From the NCBI RefSeq assembly GCF_947492535.1, contig NZ_CANLNH010000008.1:1-64000 (forward strand): 64,000 nucleotides of DNA. The letters are read 5' to 3'. A program made the translations under genes and the position numbers. The notes beneath the pieces are model-generated. The model searched no databases and had not been told where the DNA came from. It was given only the letters and a program-made list of their open reading frames with translations. Shown here piece by piece: positions 51,472 to 60,115 of the stretch. Each line of letters opens with the position of its first letter. Position 1 is the first letter of the stretch. This DNA is from an uncultured Dokdonia sp. Lineage in GTDB: Bacteria > Bacteroidota > Bacteroidia > Flavobacteriales > Flavobacteriaceae.

Positions 51472-51951
51472 TTATTGCATTTCAAATTTTGCCCAAAGTC
51501 TTGCCTTAACAACTTTCCCTTTATATTTAGCAGGTTTAAATTGTACTCTGCTAATTGCATCAAGAAACATAAGCTCTATTTCATCGTGATGAGGACGTGA
51601 TTTTACATTGATATCTGTAGGGACTCCTTTTTCGTCAATTGTTATATAAACATATGAATCTGACTTAAAAAAACCTGGTTCTCCCCAATGATCAATAATC
51701 AATTCATTTAACGTATCCTCAGCACACTTAATTTTTTCTTCTTTTGTCAAAGTATCCGAACAATTATTATCAAATGGTAATTCACTCAAAATGGCATAAT
51801 GATAAATACCTTCTTTTTTTTGCTTGAAAGGTTTTAATTTATATCCTTTTTCTACAGAATCATCTGCATCAAGAAAATATCCATCAGGAATTTGACCTAT
51901 TACCATCAAGGGTACAAAAAATATAAAAATCAAAATATAGTGTCTATTCAT
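51472..51951 (-). CDS. TonB C-terminal-like exported protein
   Basis: 159 residues with a signal peptide (about 1-19). The C-terminal 70 residues (YVYITIDEKGVPTDINVKS to VQFKPAKYKGKVVKARLWAKFEM) match the TonB C-terminal fold, with VQFKPAKYKGK the typical VxFxPAxxxG stretch. There is no membrane anchor-linker of a true TonB, so the protein may be periplasmic. It lies 60 bp upstream of the DUF3857 gene on the same strand. Confidence 0.72.
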   Translation of the reverse strand: MNRHYILIFIFFVPLMVIGQIPDGYFLDADDSVEKGYKLKPFKQKKEGIYHYAILSELPFDNNCSDTLTKEEKIKCAEDTLNELIIDHWGEPGFFKSDSYVYITIDEKGVPTDINVKSRPHHDEIELMFLDAISRVQFKPAKYKGKVVKARLWAKFEMQ

Positions 51952-52326
51952 CCTATGTTCTTTAAATATATTATATAGTCTAATATAAAGTTTAATATGT
52001 TTTATATATATATCTAATAGCTTTAAAATTAATAAAATATATCCTGTTGTGCATTTTGAGTAATTTCATCGATTTTTTACCTAACCTTAAAGGGAATATC
52101 GATGAAATTTTTAGTTCTTCTTTTAGGATTGAGGTAAAACTAAAAATTTCATTAGAAAACTAGAGTAATGAACATCTAAGTGCATAACGGGTAAAATATA
52201 TAAACTTTGAATTAATAGTATCATTTGTTACACATATTAATTGAAAGCATACTTTCTATCTTTTTTGTAACTTTTATAACAAATTCTGTAACCATATTGC
52301 TTGTTTAGGAGTCTTAGGTATGTACA
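51952..52326. other. 375-bp intergenic region with dispersed repeat copy B
   Basis: Between the divergent TonB-like gene and the ECF sigma gene. Contains the 139-bp repeat in inverted orientation. The remaining sequence is AT-rich; no clear promoter box is seen at the sigma gene's start. Confidence 0.55.
52048..52186 (-). repeat. 139-bp dispersed repeat, copy B
   Basis: Inverted relative to copy A at 3382-3520, 139 bp without gaps and about 82% identical. This copy shows its dyads better: GAAATTTTTAGTT/AACTAAAAATTTC is a perfect 13-bp pair and ATTTCATCGAT/ATCGATGAAAT a perfect 11-bp pair. The two half-units carry related cores (TTTTACCTCAATCCTAAAAG and TTTTTTACCTAACCTTAAAG). Confidence 0.7.
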
Positions 52327-52911
52327 ATGACCCATCAAGATGACCATATCTATATCACAAAGACGTTGGCAGGCGAAGTAAATGCCTTTGCTACGCTAAT
52401 AGATCGTTATAAATATATGGTGTATACGCTAAGTTTACGTATGATGAAAACTCCCGAAGAGGCAGAAGAGGTTTCACAAGACGTATTCTTGAAGGCGTTT
52501 CAGAAGTTGGAGAGTTTTAAGGGAACGTCTAAATTTAGTACGTGGCTTTATAGTATTACGTATCATAGGTGTCTGGATACGCTTTCGCGAAAGCGGAAAC
52601 AGCCCACACATTATGCTACCGAAATACAAGAAGAGATCACTGAAGAGAAAACATCTAGTATCCTTGAAGCCATTGAAACCAAAGAGTTACGAGAACAATT
52701 AGAACAGTGTATTCAGCAATTGCGAGAAGAAGATGCCTTTTTAGTTACTTTGTACTATCTTGAAGAGCAAACACTAGAAGAGATTGCGCAAGTAACAGGA
52801 ATGACAAAAAATAATGTAAAAGTGAAGCTTTTTCGTTGTAGAAAGAAATTATATACCATCATGGCAACACAATTACCTAAAGAATTAGTAGCGCGTTATG
52901 AAAGAGAATGA
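52327..52911 (+). CDS. ECF-type RNA polymerase sigma factor
   Basis: 194 residues. Region 2 is in AFATLIDRYKYMVYTLSLRM and EAEEVSQDVFLKAFQKLESF, region 4 in LEEIAQVTGMTKNNVKVKLFRCRKKL. The linker between them carries the in-frame iterated palindrome (LSRKRKQP). The downstream gene overlaps by 14 bp and encodes a membrane protein, a likely anti-sigma partner. Confidence 0.93.
   Translation: MTHQDDHIYITKTLAGEVNAFATLIDRYKYMVYTLSLRMMKTPEEAEEVSQDVFLKAFQKLESFKGTSKFSTWLYSITYHRCLDTLSRKRKQPTHYATEIQEEITEEKTSSILEAIETKELREQLEQCIQQLREEDAFLVTLYYLEEQTLEEIAQVTGMTKNNVKVKLFRCRKKLYTIMATQLPKELVARYERE
52581..52594. repeat. Iterated palindrome copy 14 (in the ECF sigma gene)
   Basis: Perfect GCTTTCGCGAAAGC in frame, read as Leu-Ser-Arg-Lys-Arg, exactly in the linker between sigma regions 2 and 4. 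Confidence 0.85.
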
Positions 52912-53320
52912 AGAAAAATTAGTAGACCATGCCGTGTCTAAAGCCATACAGAAAGTAGCTGTAAAATCTCCATCACCTGATTTTACAAATACACTCATGC
53001 ATAAAATACAAGCTGTACAGGCTACCCAAACCACGATTGTTTATCAACCTCTGATTTCAAAACGCATTTGGAGTCTTCTAGCTATTATTTTTGGATTGTT
53101 AATAGGGTTTGTGAGTATACGTAGTATAGGGTTTACGGCTGTTCCTAATGTATTGCAAAAAGCATCAGATAAAGTAACATCGTTAGAAATCCCTACTTGG
53201 GAACTGCCTACTATAGATTATGCTGTTGCAACAACGAGTCCTTTTGTATATGGAGCTATAATCCTTGCAGGATTCTTACTTTTAGAAATCGTGATTCTAA
53301 AGCGGAAGTATAAGTGGTAA
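52898..53320 (+). CDS. Membrane protein, putative anti-sigma factor
   Basis: 140 residues. A short cytoplasmic N-terminus (about 1-50) precedes two membrane spans (about 51-69 and 111-132). It overlaps the sigma factor gene by 14 bp, so translation is coupled. No zinc-anti-sigma HxxxCxxC motif is present. The anti-sigma role is inferred from position. It converges on the hypothetical gene after 4 bp. Confidence 0.65.
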   Translation: MKENEEKLVDHAVSKAIQKVAVKSPSPDFTNTLMHKIQAVQATQTTIVYQPLISKRIWSLLAIIFGLLIGFVSIRSIGFTAVPNVLQKASDKVTSLEIPTWELPTIDYAVATTSPFVYGAIILAGFLLLEIVILKRKYKW

Positions 53321-53324
53321 TGTA

Positions 53325-54434
53325 CTAATAATAGATAATAGCTAATTCCGTAGACTTATCTAGCACTTTTTTGCCATTGAGTAGAATATACGATGCGATA
53401 TATGTCGGATTGTGATAGGTGTCATAGGTATATTCAAAGAGAAGATCCCTATGTATAATTACCTCCTTCTGAAAGTGATAATCATCTCGCGATACCTTTA
53501 TTTTTTTACTACGATCAGTATCATAGGATATTTCATATATAATATTGTTTTTCTGAGAATCAGCTTTTGAATAGGTTTCTATTCGATTCTGATTATCATA
53601 GGTAACTGTTATATTAGTTTCTAAGTACATGCCTTCCACAGTCTCATTTTCTTGTAATTTCCACTTTTTTGGATGTTTATCAAGCTGTTCATAAGTTAGA
53701 AAAACACGATCTGAAACAATAGTAGCATTTTTAAAACGATTTTTCTGATCATATATATAATTGCTTTTATAGGTGTCTATAAGATCGTCTTCTACGGTAA
53801 ACTCGTGTTGTGTTAAGCTGAGGAGTTGACCCGTTTTCGTGTACGTAGCTGTCCCATAGCTTTGAATACGAAACTCAGAAAAATACATCACAGATTCATC
53901 TACAAACCCTTCATCATCCATTTCAAGTGTACCTTCAGATTTATAATGTGTACGTGTAGATAGATTATTGTTTTTATAGGTATACACAATACTATCCATG
54001 ATTCCACTTTCAATGTCATAAGACATATAGTTGGTGAGTTTCCCTTTTTTGTAGATATAGGTATAGAAATCATCCTCTTTTAGAATCGTATCATTCTTTA
54101 TAGTAGGAGACTGCACTTTATTTAGGTATGCTAAGGTTGTATCATCGTAGGAATCGTCTGTGGCATATTTGGTAATTTCTTTCTCTGTATTTACTTGATA
54201 ATAATATGTATTTGTATATGTCTCATCCCTATCGGGAGATATATGTAGTGTATGCGTACGATTAACTTCTCTTATCTGCCCTTCTAAAAACAGTGGATTC
54301 ATTACTTTCTTTTCTTCTAATGATGTGTAGAAATCATCTTGAGGAGCAGGGAAATCTGGAAGATCTCTCGTTTGAGCATTGGTAAAACTGATATAGAAAA
54401 AAAAGAGTAGGGTAGTGTATACGTACTGATACAT
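53325..54434 (-). CDS. Exported protein with YD-repeat-like beta strands, unknown function
   Basis: 369 residues with a signal peptide (about 1-20, ends FTNAQ). The remainder is rich in beta strands and aromatic residues with runs such as DQKNRFKNATIVSDR, YDNQNRIETYSKAD and YDTYHNPTYIASY, which resemble degenerate YD-repeat sequence. No enzymatic motif is recognised. It stands alone on the minus strand. Confidence 0.65.
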   Translation of the reverse strand: MYQYVYTTLLFFFYISFTNAQTRDLPDFPAPQDDFYTSLEEKKVMNPLFLEGQIREVNRTHTLHISPDRDETYTNTYYYQVNTEKEITKYATDDSYDDTTLAYLNKVQSPTIKNDTILKEDDFYTYIYKKGKLTNYMSYDIESGIMDSIVYTYKNNNLSTRTHYKSEGTLEMDDEGFVDESVMYFSEFRIQSYGTATYTKTGQLLSLTQHEFTVEDDLIDTYKSNYIYDQKNRFKNATIVSDRVFLTYEQLDKHPKKWKLQENETVEGMYLETNITVTYDNQNRIETYSKADSQKNNIIYEISYDTDRSKKIKVSRDDYHFQKEVIIHRDLLFEYTYDTYHNPTYIASYILLNGKKVLDKSTELAIIYY

Positions 54435-54903
54435 ATAATGATTATAATGTTAGTGTCCCAATATAACGGTAAAATAATAAGATTATGATACTAGAGATAT
54501 GGTATGAAAAAAGCGCCCACCCTTCCCCTAGGCAAGCACTTGTTTTCATGATCGTAAAAAATTAATTAACTAACTCTTAATCTTTAGAGCTGAAAGATGC
54601 GTAAATGATACAATACATCATTACGGGTTTCCGTAAAAAATAGAAGAAATAAATTTGTATGTGATCATTTTAAATGGAGTTTTACTAACTCAGATTTAAT
54701 GCTTCGCGCTCCCTTTGGTTCTTGAACCTACCTCCCGGCAGGCAGATCTCTCAAGTTCGATTTGGCGAAAGCGTATAGAAATACAAAAATCTATTCTAAC
54801 ATAATCGAAGTGAGAAAGCATACATATATCGTATTACATTTCTCAATTGCAATTCAAAAAGCACGTTTTTGTTCACAATACTAGAAAGAATAAGAAATGA
54901 TTG
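54435..54903. other. Intergenic region upstream of the B12 riboswitch
   Basis: Holds the inverted copy of the composite repeat (54695-54780). The rest is AT-rich with no recognised gene or signal; a CCCCTAGGC-rich stretch near 54520-54540 has no known function. Confidence 0.4.
54695..54780 (-). repeat. Composite REP-like element, inverted diverged copy
   Basis: Read on the minus strand this runs CTATACGC, TTTCGCCAAATCGAACTTGA, GAGATCTGCCTGCCGGGAGG, then AGGGAGCGCGAAGCATTAAA. It matches 5024-5091 in order, with several changes in the palindromic core. Confidence 0.7.
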
Positions 54904-54911
54904 TATATTCG
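54904..54911 (+). promoter_or_regulatory. -7 element of the btuB transcript
   Basis: TATATTCG, one change from TAnnTTTG. Transcription would begin near 54916, exactly at the first paired base of the riboswitch. Confidence 0.45.
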
Positions 54912-54915
54912 CGCC

Positions 54916-55126
54916 GAATTTTGGTTTGATACTGTTTGTTTATAACTGTATCAATTAAAAGGGAATCTGGTGAAATAATCACGTTAAATCCAGAACTGTT
55001 CCCGCAACTGTAATTCTTTGTCGATGCATATCGGCACCTTTTAGGATGTTATTAACTACAAGACCACTGGCAGAATGCTGGGAAGGTATGATAACATAAG
55101 ATAAGTCAGGAGACCTGCCAAATTCA
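54916..55126 (+). promoter_or_regulatory. Cobalamin riboswitch
   Basis: The conserved pieces appear in order. P1 is GAATTTTGG at the 5' end pairing with CCAAATTC at the 3' end. GGGAATCTGGTG is followed by CCAGAACTG, CCCGCAACTGTAA, the B12-box-like AAGACCACTGG, GGGAAGG, and the 3' core AAGTCAGGAGACCTGCC. It binds adenosylcobalamin and lowers expression of the gene that follows. The coding start is 78 bp past the aptamer. Confidence 0.92.
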
Positions 55127-55203
55127 GCAATGTAAGTCAAACTTTCGGGATAAAAGTTTACGTATAATAGTGATTATACTATTCTCGATTTTAATTTAAA
55201 AAA

Positions 55204-57096
55204 ATGAACAAAAAAACAAATGCGTTTCTAGCGTTAGGTGTGTTTTTTTCTATGTGTATGACTGCACAAGAAACACAAGAGCCTACTGTTGAAACATTGG
55301 ATGAAGTAGTGTTAACAGATTCTCGTTTTGCATTAAAGCGTGAAAATTCTGGAAAAACAGTTATTACCATTTCTCAAGAAGAGATTGAAAAGAACCAAGG
55401 TCGTTCTGTCGCTGAATTGATCAATACAAAATCTGGTATTGAAGTGAATGGAACAAGAAGTAATGCAGGACAAAACTTAGGTGTTTTTGTACGTGGAGGA
55501 AGAAACCGTCAAGTTCTTGTCATTATAGATGGAGTTCAAGTTTCTGATCCATCGCAAATTAATGGAGAATATGATTTACGTCTATTGTCTTTAGGAAATA
55601 TCGAAAAGATTGAAGTAATCAAAGGAGCAGCAAGTACGCTATATGGAAGTGGTGCAGCTGCAGCAGTGATTAATATTACCACCAAGAAAGCTAGTGATAA
55701 AGCGGTGAATGTTGTGATCAATTCTAGTGTAGGAACCAATCAGTCTCAAGACGATCAGGACTACAGATTATCAGATTTTAATAATAGTGTAAATGCAAAT
55801 GGGACTGTAGGGAAGTTTACCTACAAAGCTGGATTTAATCAGCAGTTTACAGATGGACTTTCTGCAGCACTTGTAGAAGAAGGAGAAGCAGAAAGAGATG
55901 CATTTTCTAAAAAGAGTTTTGATGTAAATCTAGGATATCAATTTACAGATGCTTTTTCTATAAACGTATTTGGAAATGTAACCGATGTCAATTCAGATTT
56001 TGATGGTGGTGCATTTTTTGACTCGCCTGGAAATGTATTTAATAGTGATCAGTACAGAGTAGGGGTTTCTTCTAAATATACATATGGAAAAGGGAGTGTC
56101 AACTTAAACGCGTCTTATAGTACATTTGATAGAGCGTTTATATCTGATTTTCCATTTTTTGCAGAAGGAGAGAATTTGATTTTAGATGTATATAATAAAT
56201 ACACCATTAATAATTCATTCTATACCATTGTTGGTCTGAATGTAATTGATAATCAAGCGACATTTGAAGGAAACGCCGTAGACGAAAATCCAGATTTTAA
56301 TATCGTAGATCCGTATGCAAATGTAGTATATGTGTCAGATTTTGGATTAAATATTAATGCAGGAGCACGTTTTAATAATCATAGTGAGTATGGATCAAAT
56401 GTTACATATAACATCAACCCTTCATATACCTACAAGTTTGGAGAAGGAAGTTATATAAAACCATTCGGATCGTATAGTACCTCATTTATAACACCATCAT
56501 TAAATCAGTTGTTTGGAAACTTCGGACCAAATCCAGAGTTAGATCCAGAAGAAAATTTAACGGTAGAAGGAGGAGTAGAAGTAAAACTAGGAAAGAACTT
56601 TAGAGCGAGTGCATTGTATTTTGATAGAGAAGAAACAGATGTGATTCTTTTTGACTTCGAAGCTGGATATTTTAATAATCCAGAAGAAGTAAATACAAGC
56701 GGTATTGAAGTAGAAATAAATGCAACACCTGTAAAAAATCTATCAGTAACAGCAAATTATACCTATATCGATAATGAAAATAACGCTGTGCTTATTCCAG
56801 AAAGTAAAGCAAACCTTTTAGTAGGATATGACTTTTCTCCTAGAACCTTCGCTTCGGTAGGGTTTCAATATACAGATGATAGACTCGCAAATGATTTTAG
56901 AGAATTCCCAGCGACAGAAGTAACATTAGAAAGTTTTAGTCTTGTAAATCTTGCATTTGGTCATACCCTAAAGAATGACAAATGGAGATTTTTACTAAGT
57001 GTAGATAATTTACTTAATGAAGATTATCAAGACGTTTTTGGATTTACATCAAGAGGAACTAACGTAAAACTAGGAGTAACATTAAATCTTTTATAA
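55204..57096 (+). CDS. btuB: TonB-dependent vitamin B12 receptor
   Basis: 630 residues. A signal peptide (about 1-22) is followed by a TonB-box-like stretch and the plug domain (KTVITISQEEIEKNQGRSVAEL, GQNLGVFVRGGRNRQVLVIIDGV, KGAASTLYGSGAAAAVINIT). A 22-stranded barrel follows to the C-terminal NVKLGVTLNLL. The cobalamin riboswitch upstream makes a B12 or cobinamide substrate almost certain. It has its own terminator and no BtuCDF genes beside it. Confidence 0.93.
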   Translation: MNKKTNAFLALGVFFSMCMTAQETQEPTVETLDEVVLTDSRFALKRENSGKTVITISQEEIEKNQGRSVAELINTKSGIEVNGTRSNAGQNLGVFVRGGRNRQVLVIIDGVQVSDPSQINGEYDLRLLSLGNIEKIEVIKGAASTLYGSGAAAAVINITTKKASDKAVNVVINSSVGTNQSQDDQDYRLSDFNNSVNANGTVGKFTYKAGFNQQFTDGLSAALVEEGEAERDAFSKKSFDVNLGYQFTDAFSINVFGNVTDVNSDFDGGAFFDSPGNVFNSDQYRVGVSSKYTYGKGSVNLNASYSTFDRAFISDFPFFAEGENLILDVYNKYTINNSFYTIVGLNVIDNQATFEGNAVDENPDFNIVDPYANVVYVSDFGLNINAGARFNNHSEYGSNVTYNINPSYTYKFGEGSYIKPFGSYSTSFITPSLNQLFGNFGPNPELDPEENLTVEGGVEVKLGKNFRASALYFDREETDVILFDFEAGYFNNPEEVNTSGIEVEINATPVKNLSVTANYTYIDNENNAVLIPESKANLLVGYDFSPRTFASVGFQYTDDRLANDFREFPATEVTLESFSLVNLAFGHTLKNDKWRFLLSVDNLLNEDYQDVFGFTSRGTNVKLGVTLNLL

Positions 57097-57733
57097 AGTC
57101 TATTCCTTTTTGAATTAAGCAGTTTCTATATACTTTATATAGTACATAGAACACCAATAAAAAGCCCTTATCAGTTATTGATAAGGGCTTTGTTTATGTA
57201 TATATGTTATTTGTCTGGTTTAGTTGAGTGGAGTTGAAACCTAATATTAACATGATTTTGATATAGATTATCTAATATGTTTTCCTTTTTCTCCAGTATA
57301 CGACAGAATATAAATTCTGGGCGAGATGGAGCGATGGCATATACAGTTAAAAATTTTTGAAGCCTTGGAAACGACAAAGTGTGAGCTTTGTGCGAGGAGT
57401 AGCGATGGAAAAACTTATTGTGGTTTTTCGCTTTAAGCGAAAAAATACCTAAGAAATCGAAGATTCATGAGTTCCAAAATTTAAAATAGAAATCACGCGA
57501 ATAAAAAGCGTCTTTTCTTTTGGTTCCGTTTTCTTTGGACGAGCAAAGAAAATGAACAAATATGTTAGTTATTAAATAATTATGTCCAGTTTTAGTAAAA
57601 TCATACTAAAAAGGGGAACTAAATATTTATGTCGAACTCACGTTATATTGAATTGATCAATAGTTCTCGACTGCGCTCGAACGTACATTGGTAACTAATG
57701 AATAGCATTTTGCATACAATTATTAAACGCTAT
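57097..57733. other. 637-bp intergenic region of decayed repeats
   Basis: Besides the btuB terminator it holds a non-coding composite at about 57290-57550. This has two GAG...AGCGATGG units, the palindrome TTTTTCGCTTTAAGCGAAAA and the hairpin-forming GTTCCGTTTTCTTTG/CAAAGAAAATGAAC. TTCTCGACTGCGCTCGAAC follows near 57663. These resemble intergenic repeat debris I recall from other Bacteroidetes. No gene is supported. Confidence 0.5.
57161..57191 (+). terminator. btuB terminator
   Basis: AAAGCCCTTATCA/TGATAAGGGCTTT, 13-bp perfect stem, 5-nt loop, followed by GTTT. Confidence 0.75.
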
Positions 57734-57982
57734 CTATTTCTTCTTAAAAATCAGATTAAACAAAAATAGAATAACGATAGCACCTATAGCGCCAGTGAGT
57801 ATTGCTCCGATCCAACCTGTTCCAAGACTTACGCCAAGTTTTCCTAAGAGCCAAGAACCCACAAAGCTACCTATGATCCCGATAATAATATTTCCAATAA
57901 TGCCTAAGCCACTACCGCTGTATAGTTTGCTTCCTAGCCAACCTGCTAATGCTCCAATAATAAGTGTTGCAATGATTCCCAT
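57734..57982 (-). CDS. GlsB/YeaQ/YmgE family membrane protein
   Basis: 82 residues, almost all hydrophobic, three membrane segments with glycine-rich motifs (GALAGWLGSKLYSGSGLGIIGNI and GIIGSFVGSWLLGKLG). Members are small stress-induced inner-membrane proteins (transglycosylase-associated type) of unknown function. It has no operon partner. Confidence 0.88.
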   Translation of the reverse strand: MGIIATLIIGALAGWLGSKLYSGSGLGIIGNIIIGIIGSFVGSWLLGKLGVSLGTGWIGAILTGAIGAIVILFLFNLIFKKK

Positions 57983-58088
57983 ATGTTGATTTTTAGTTGT
58001 TAGTCTCTACAATGTAATCGATTTTTTTGAGATTTACTTTTGAAGGTATATTTTAGAAAGGTATCAATGTGTACTATTTAGTATAAAA

Positions 58089-58131
58089 AAACGGAAATTG
58101 TTACACTTGTTGTATGCAACAATCTCCGTTT
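58089..58131 (-). terminator. Terminator of the hydrolase-OsmC gene
   Basis: AAACGGAAATTGTT/AACAATCTCCGTTT, 14 positions with one mismatch, 15-nt loop. It lies 26 bp past the stop, with a T run on the minus strand. Confidence 0.65.
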
Positions 58132-58156
58132 GAATTAAAATATGATTACGTGATTA

Positions 58157-59374
58157 CTACGCTAATGTACTAATCACTTGCGTCTCATTATGTAATGTTT
58201 TATGCACCGGACACTTATCTGCAATTTGCATGATGCGTGCTTTCTGTTTGTCATCAAGTCCATCTGCAGTAAGTTTAACAACCCGTGTGAAGGTATCAAT
58301 CTTTGCTGTAGGGTCATCTTCACATGCTTGACAATCTTGCGGATAGGATTTAGAATAACTCGTATGTACTTCTACATTATCTATTTTCCATCCTTTACGT
58401 CTCGCATACATTTGTATGGTCATGGCTGTACATGCAGATAAAGAACCCGCTAAAAGTTCATACGGCGTAGGTCCATAATCATTTCCTCCAATACTTGGCG
58501 GTTCGTCAGCTTTCATATAATGATTCCCAAGCTTCAGTTCTGTGGTATATTTATCTTCGTCATCTAGACTAGCTGCTACTTGGTAGGTAGTACTTATGGT
58601 ATCATTTTCTACAGCTGGAATATATCGAGCGGCCCATCCAGCAATCACTTTCCCCACATATGAGGCATTTTTCTTATCAATGAGTAAATGTTCCGAGCCA
58701 TCTAAAGTCACAAAACTTTTTGGGTGATGTGCCGCATGGTAAATCTCTTCTGCATTTTTAATAGATACCGTAGCATCTTGCGGTGAATGTAAAATCAATA
58801 ACGCTTTATTGAGTTTACGAGCTGCATCTGTACAAGAACACGCTTCTAGATCATCTATAAATTGTTTTTTAAAGGTAAAGTCACGACCAGCAAGTGTCAC
58901 ATTAGCCTGTCCTTCTTGTCTAATCACTTCGAGTCGACTTCCTAATTGCTTTTGCACATGCTGCGGATTACTTGGAGCGCCTATGGTAGCCACTGCAAGT
59001 ACACTCTCTATTTGACCACCTGCAAAAATAGCAGCTGCGCCTCCTAAAGAATGCCCCACAATAAGTGTAGGCGCTTTATATTCCTTTGTTAGAAATTCAG
59101 CAGCACTGATGAGGTCTGTGACATTACTAGAAAAATTCGTGTCGGCAAAATCACCTTCACTACCGCCTAAGCCCATAAAGTCAAAACGCAATACGCCAAA
59201 ACCTTCTGATGCTAGTGCACGACTTACATTACGTACCGCACTAAAATCTTTACTACAGGTAAAACAGTGTGCAAAAATGGCAAAATTATGAGGATGTTGA
59301 TCTGCAGGAAGATCTAATCGTGCAGATAAAGACTTCCCTTCTGCATTTATAAACGTTAATTTACTTGATTTCAT
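58157..59374 (-). CDS. Alpha/beta hydrolase fused to an OsmC domain
   Basis: 405 residues. Residues 1-255 form an alpha/beta hydrolase with nucleophile elbow GHSLGG (107-112) and late acid/His motifs (SPQDATV, GSEHLL). Residues 270-405 are an OsmC-like peroxiredoxin domain with TPYELLAGSLSACTAMTIQM and CPVHKTLHN, keeping both redox cysteines. The fusion is known in several bacteria; a role in organic peroxide or thioester detoxification is likely but unproven. It has its own terminator. Confidence 0.88.
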   Translation of the reverse strand: MKSSKLTFINAEGKSLSARLDLPADQHPHNFAIFAHCFTCSKDFSAVRNVSRALASEGFGVLRFDFMGLGGSEGDFADTNFSSNVTDLISAAEFLTKEYKAPTLIVGHSLGGAAAIFAGGQIESVLAVATIGAPSNPQHVQKQLGSRLEVIRQEGQANVTLAGRDFTFKKQFIDDLEACSCTDAARKLNKALLILHSPQDATVSIKNAEEIYHAAHHPKSFVTLDGSEHLLIDKKNASYVGKVIAGWAARYIPAVENDTISTTYQVAASLDDEDKYTTELKLGNHYMKADEPPSIGGNDYGPTPYELLAGSLSACTAMTIQMYARRKGWKIDNVEVHTSYSKSYPQDCQACEDDPTAKIDTFTRVVKLTADGLDDKQKARIMQIADKCPVHKTLHNETQVISTLA

Positions 59375-60115
59375 GAGGTTGATTTGTTTTGATAATATGC
59401 TAAGTCGGTCTCTTATGAAACACCTAACTTTTGCGAATCGTTAAGTTACAAATATTCCTATTTTTTTGTAGCGTTTTTTTTCGCTTTAAGCGGAAAAATA
59501 AAAAACAAACCTTCCAGAATAATTACCTAACATCAAGAACTACCAATGTACATATTTAAATGATTCCTTAACTAATGTGGGTGTAGCGAGTTTTAATACC
59601 GTACCTTTCCTACTTGTATTATGTATCTATTTGATATTAATTATCTCTTTGCTTCCGTTTAGCAAATGGCTAAGGCTCTACTTCTAAAGCCCTTATTTTT
59701 TTATTCATAAACACTAGTAACCAACTTGATGCCTGCTTGCTAGCGCATACCCAATGAAGTACATTTCATAAGATGTTTTACTACAGTCATTACGCTGTAA
59801 ACCGTCTTCACTCATCGTTTACATAGAAAAACGCATGAGCTAATAGAATAGCAAATGATGTTATCAAAAATAGATGTTCATGTTTTCCTATAACCCATAG
59901 GATATATCAGTAATCGCTCATGGTTCATATGGGCGTGACCTTTATCCCGAACTTGGTTCAGGATAAAGGTCGGGCTTTCCGATACAATTCCTCGCACTTC
60001 TCCCGATTACAATCGGGATCAGGCTGTGGGATTTCCACTGCAATCCCTCACGCAAGAGAACATAGCATATCCATTTTAAAACAGCATTGTCACAGCAATT
60101 AATCCTGAGAATCCC
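59375..60115. other. 741-bp intergenic region
   Basis: No gene is supported. It holds a TTTTCGCTTTAAGCGGAAAA-type palindrome (near 59470), about 400 bp of featureless AT-rich sequence, and a multi-hairpin element at 59933-60053 just before the methyltransferase gene. Confidence 0.5.
59933..60053. repeat. Multi-hairpin structured element
   Basis: Outer stem GCGTGA/TCACGC closes a unit containing ACCTTTATCC/GGATAAAGGT (10 bp perfect), TCCCGATT/AATCGGGA (8 bp perfect), and GGGATT/AATCCC (6 bp perfect). A junction-like fold is clear on either strand. It has no coding value. It could be a structured RNA in the methyltransferase leader or an interspersed repeat. Confidence 0.5.

Noticed and set aside
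59920-60102. 60-codon frame across the multi-hairpin element
   Set aside because: The nested stems explain this sequence better, and the translation has no protein-like pattern.
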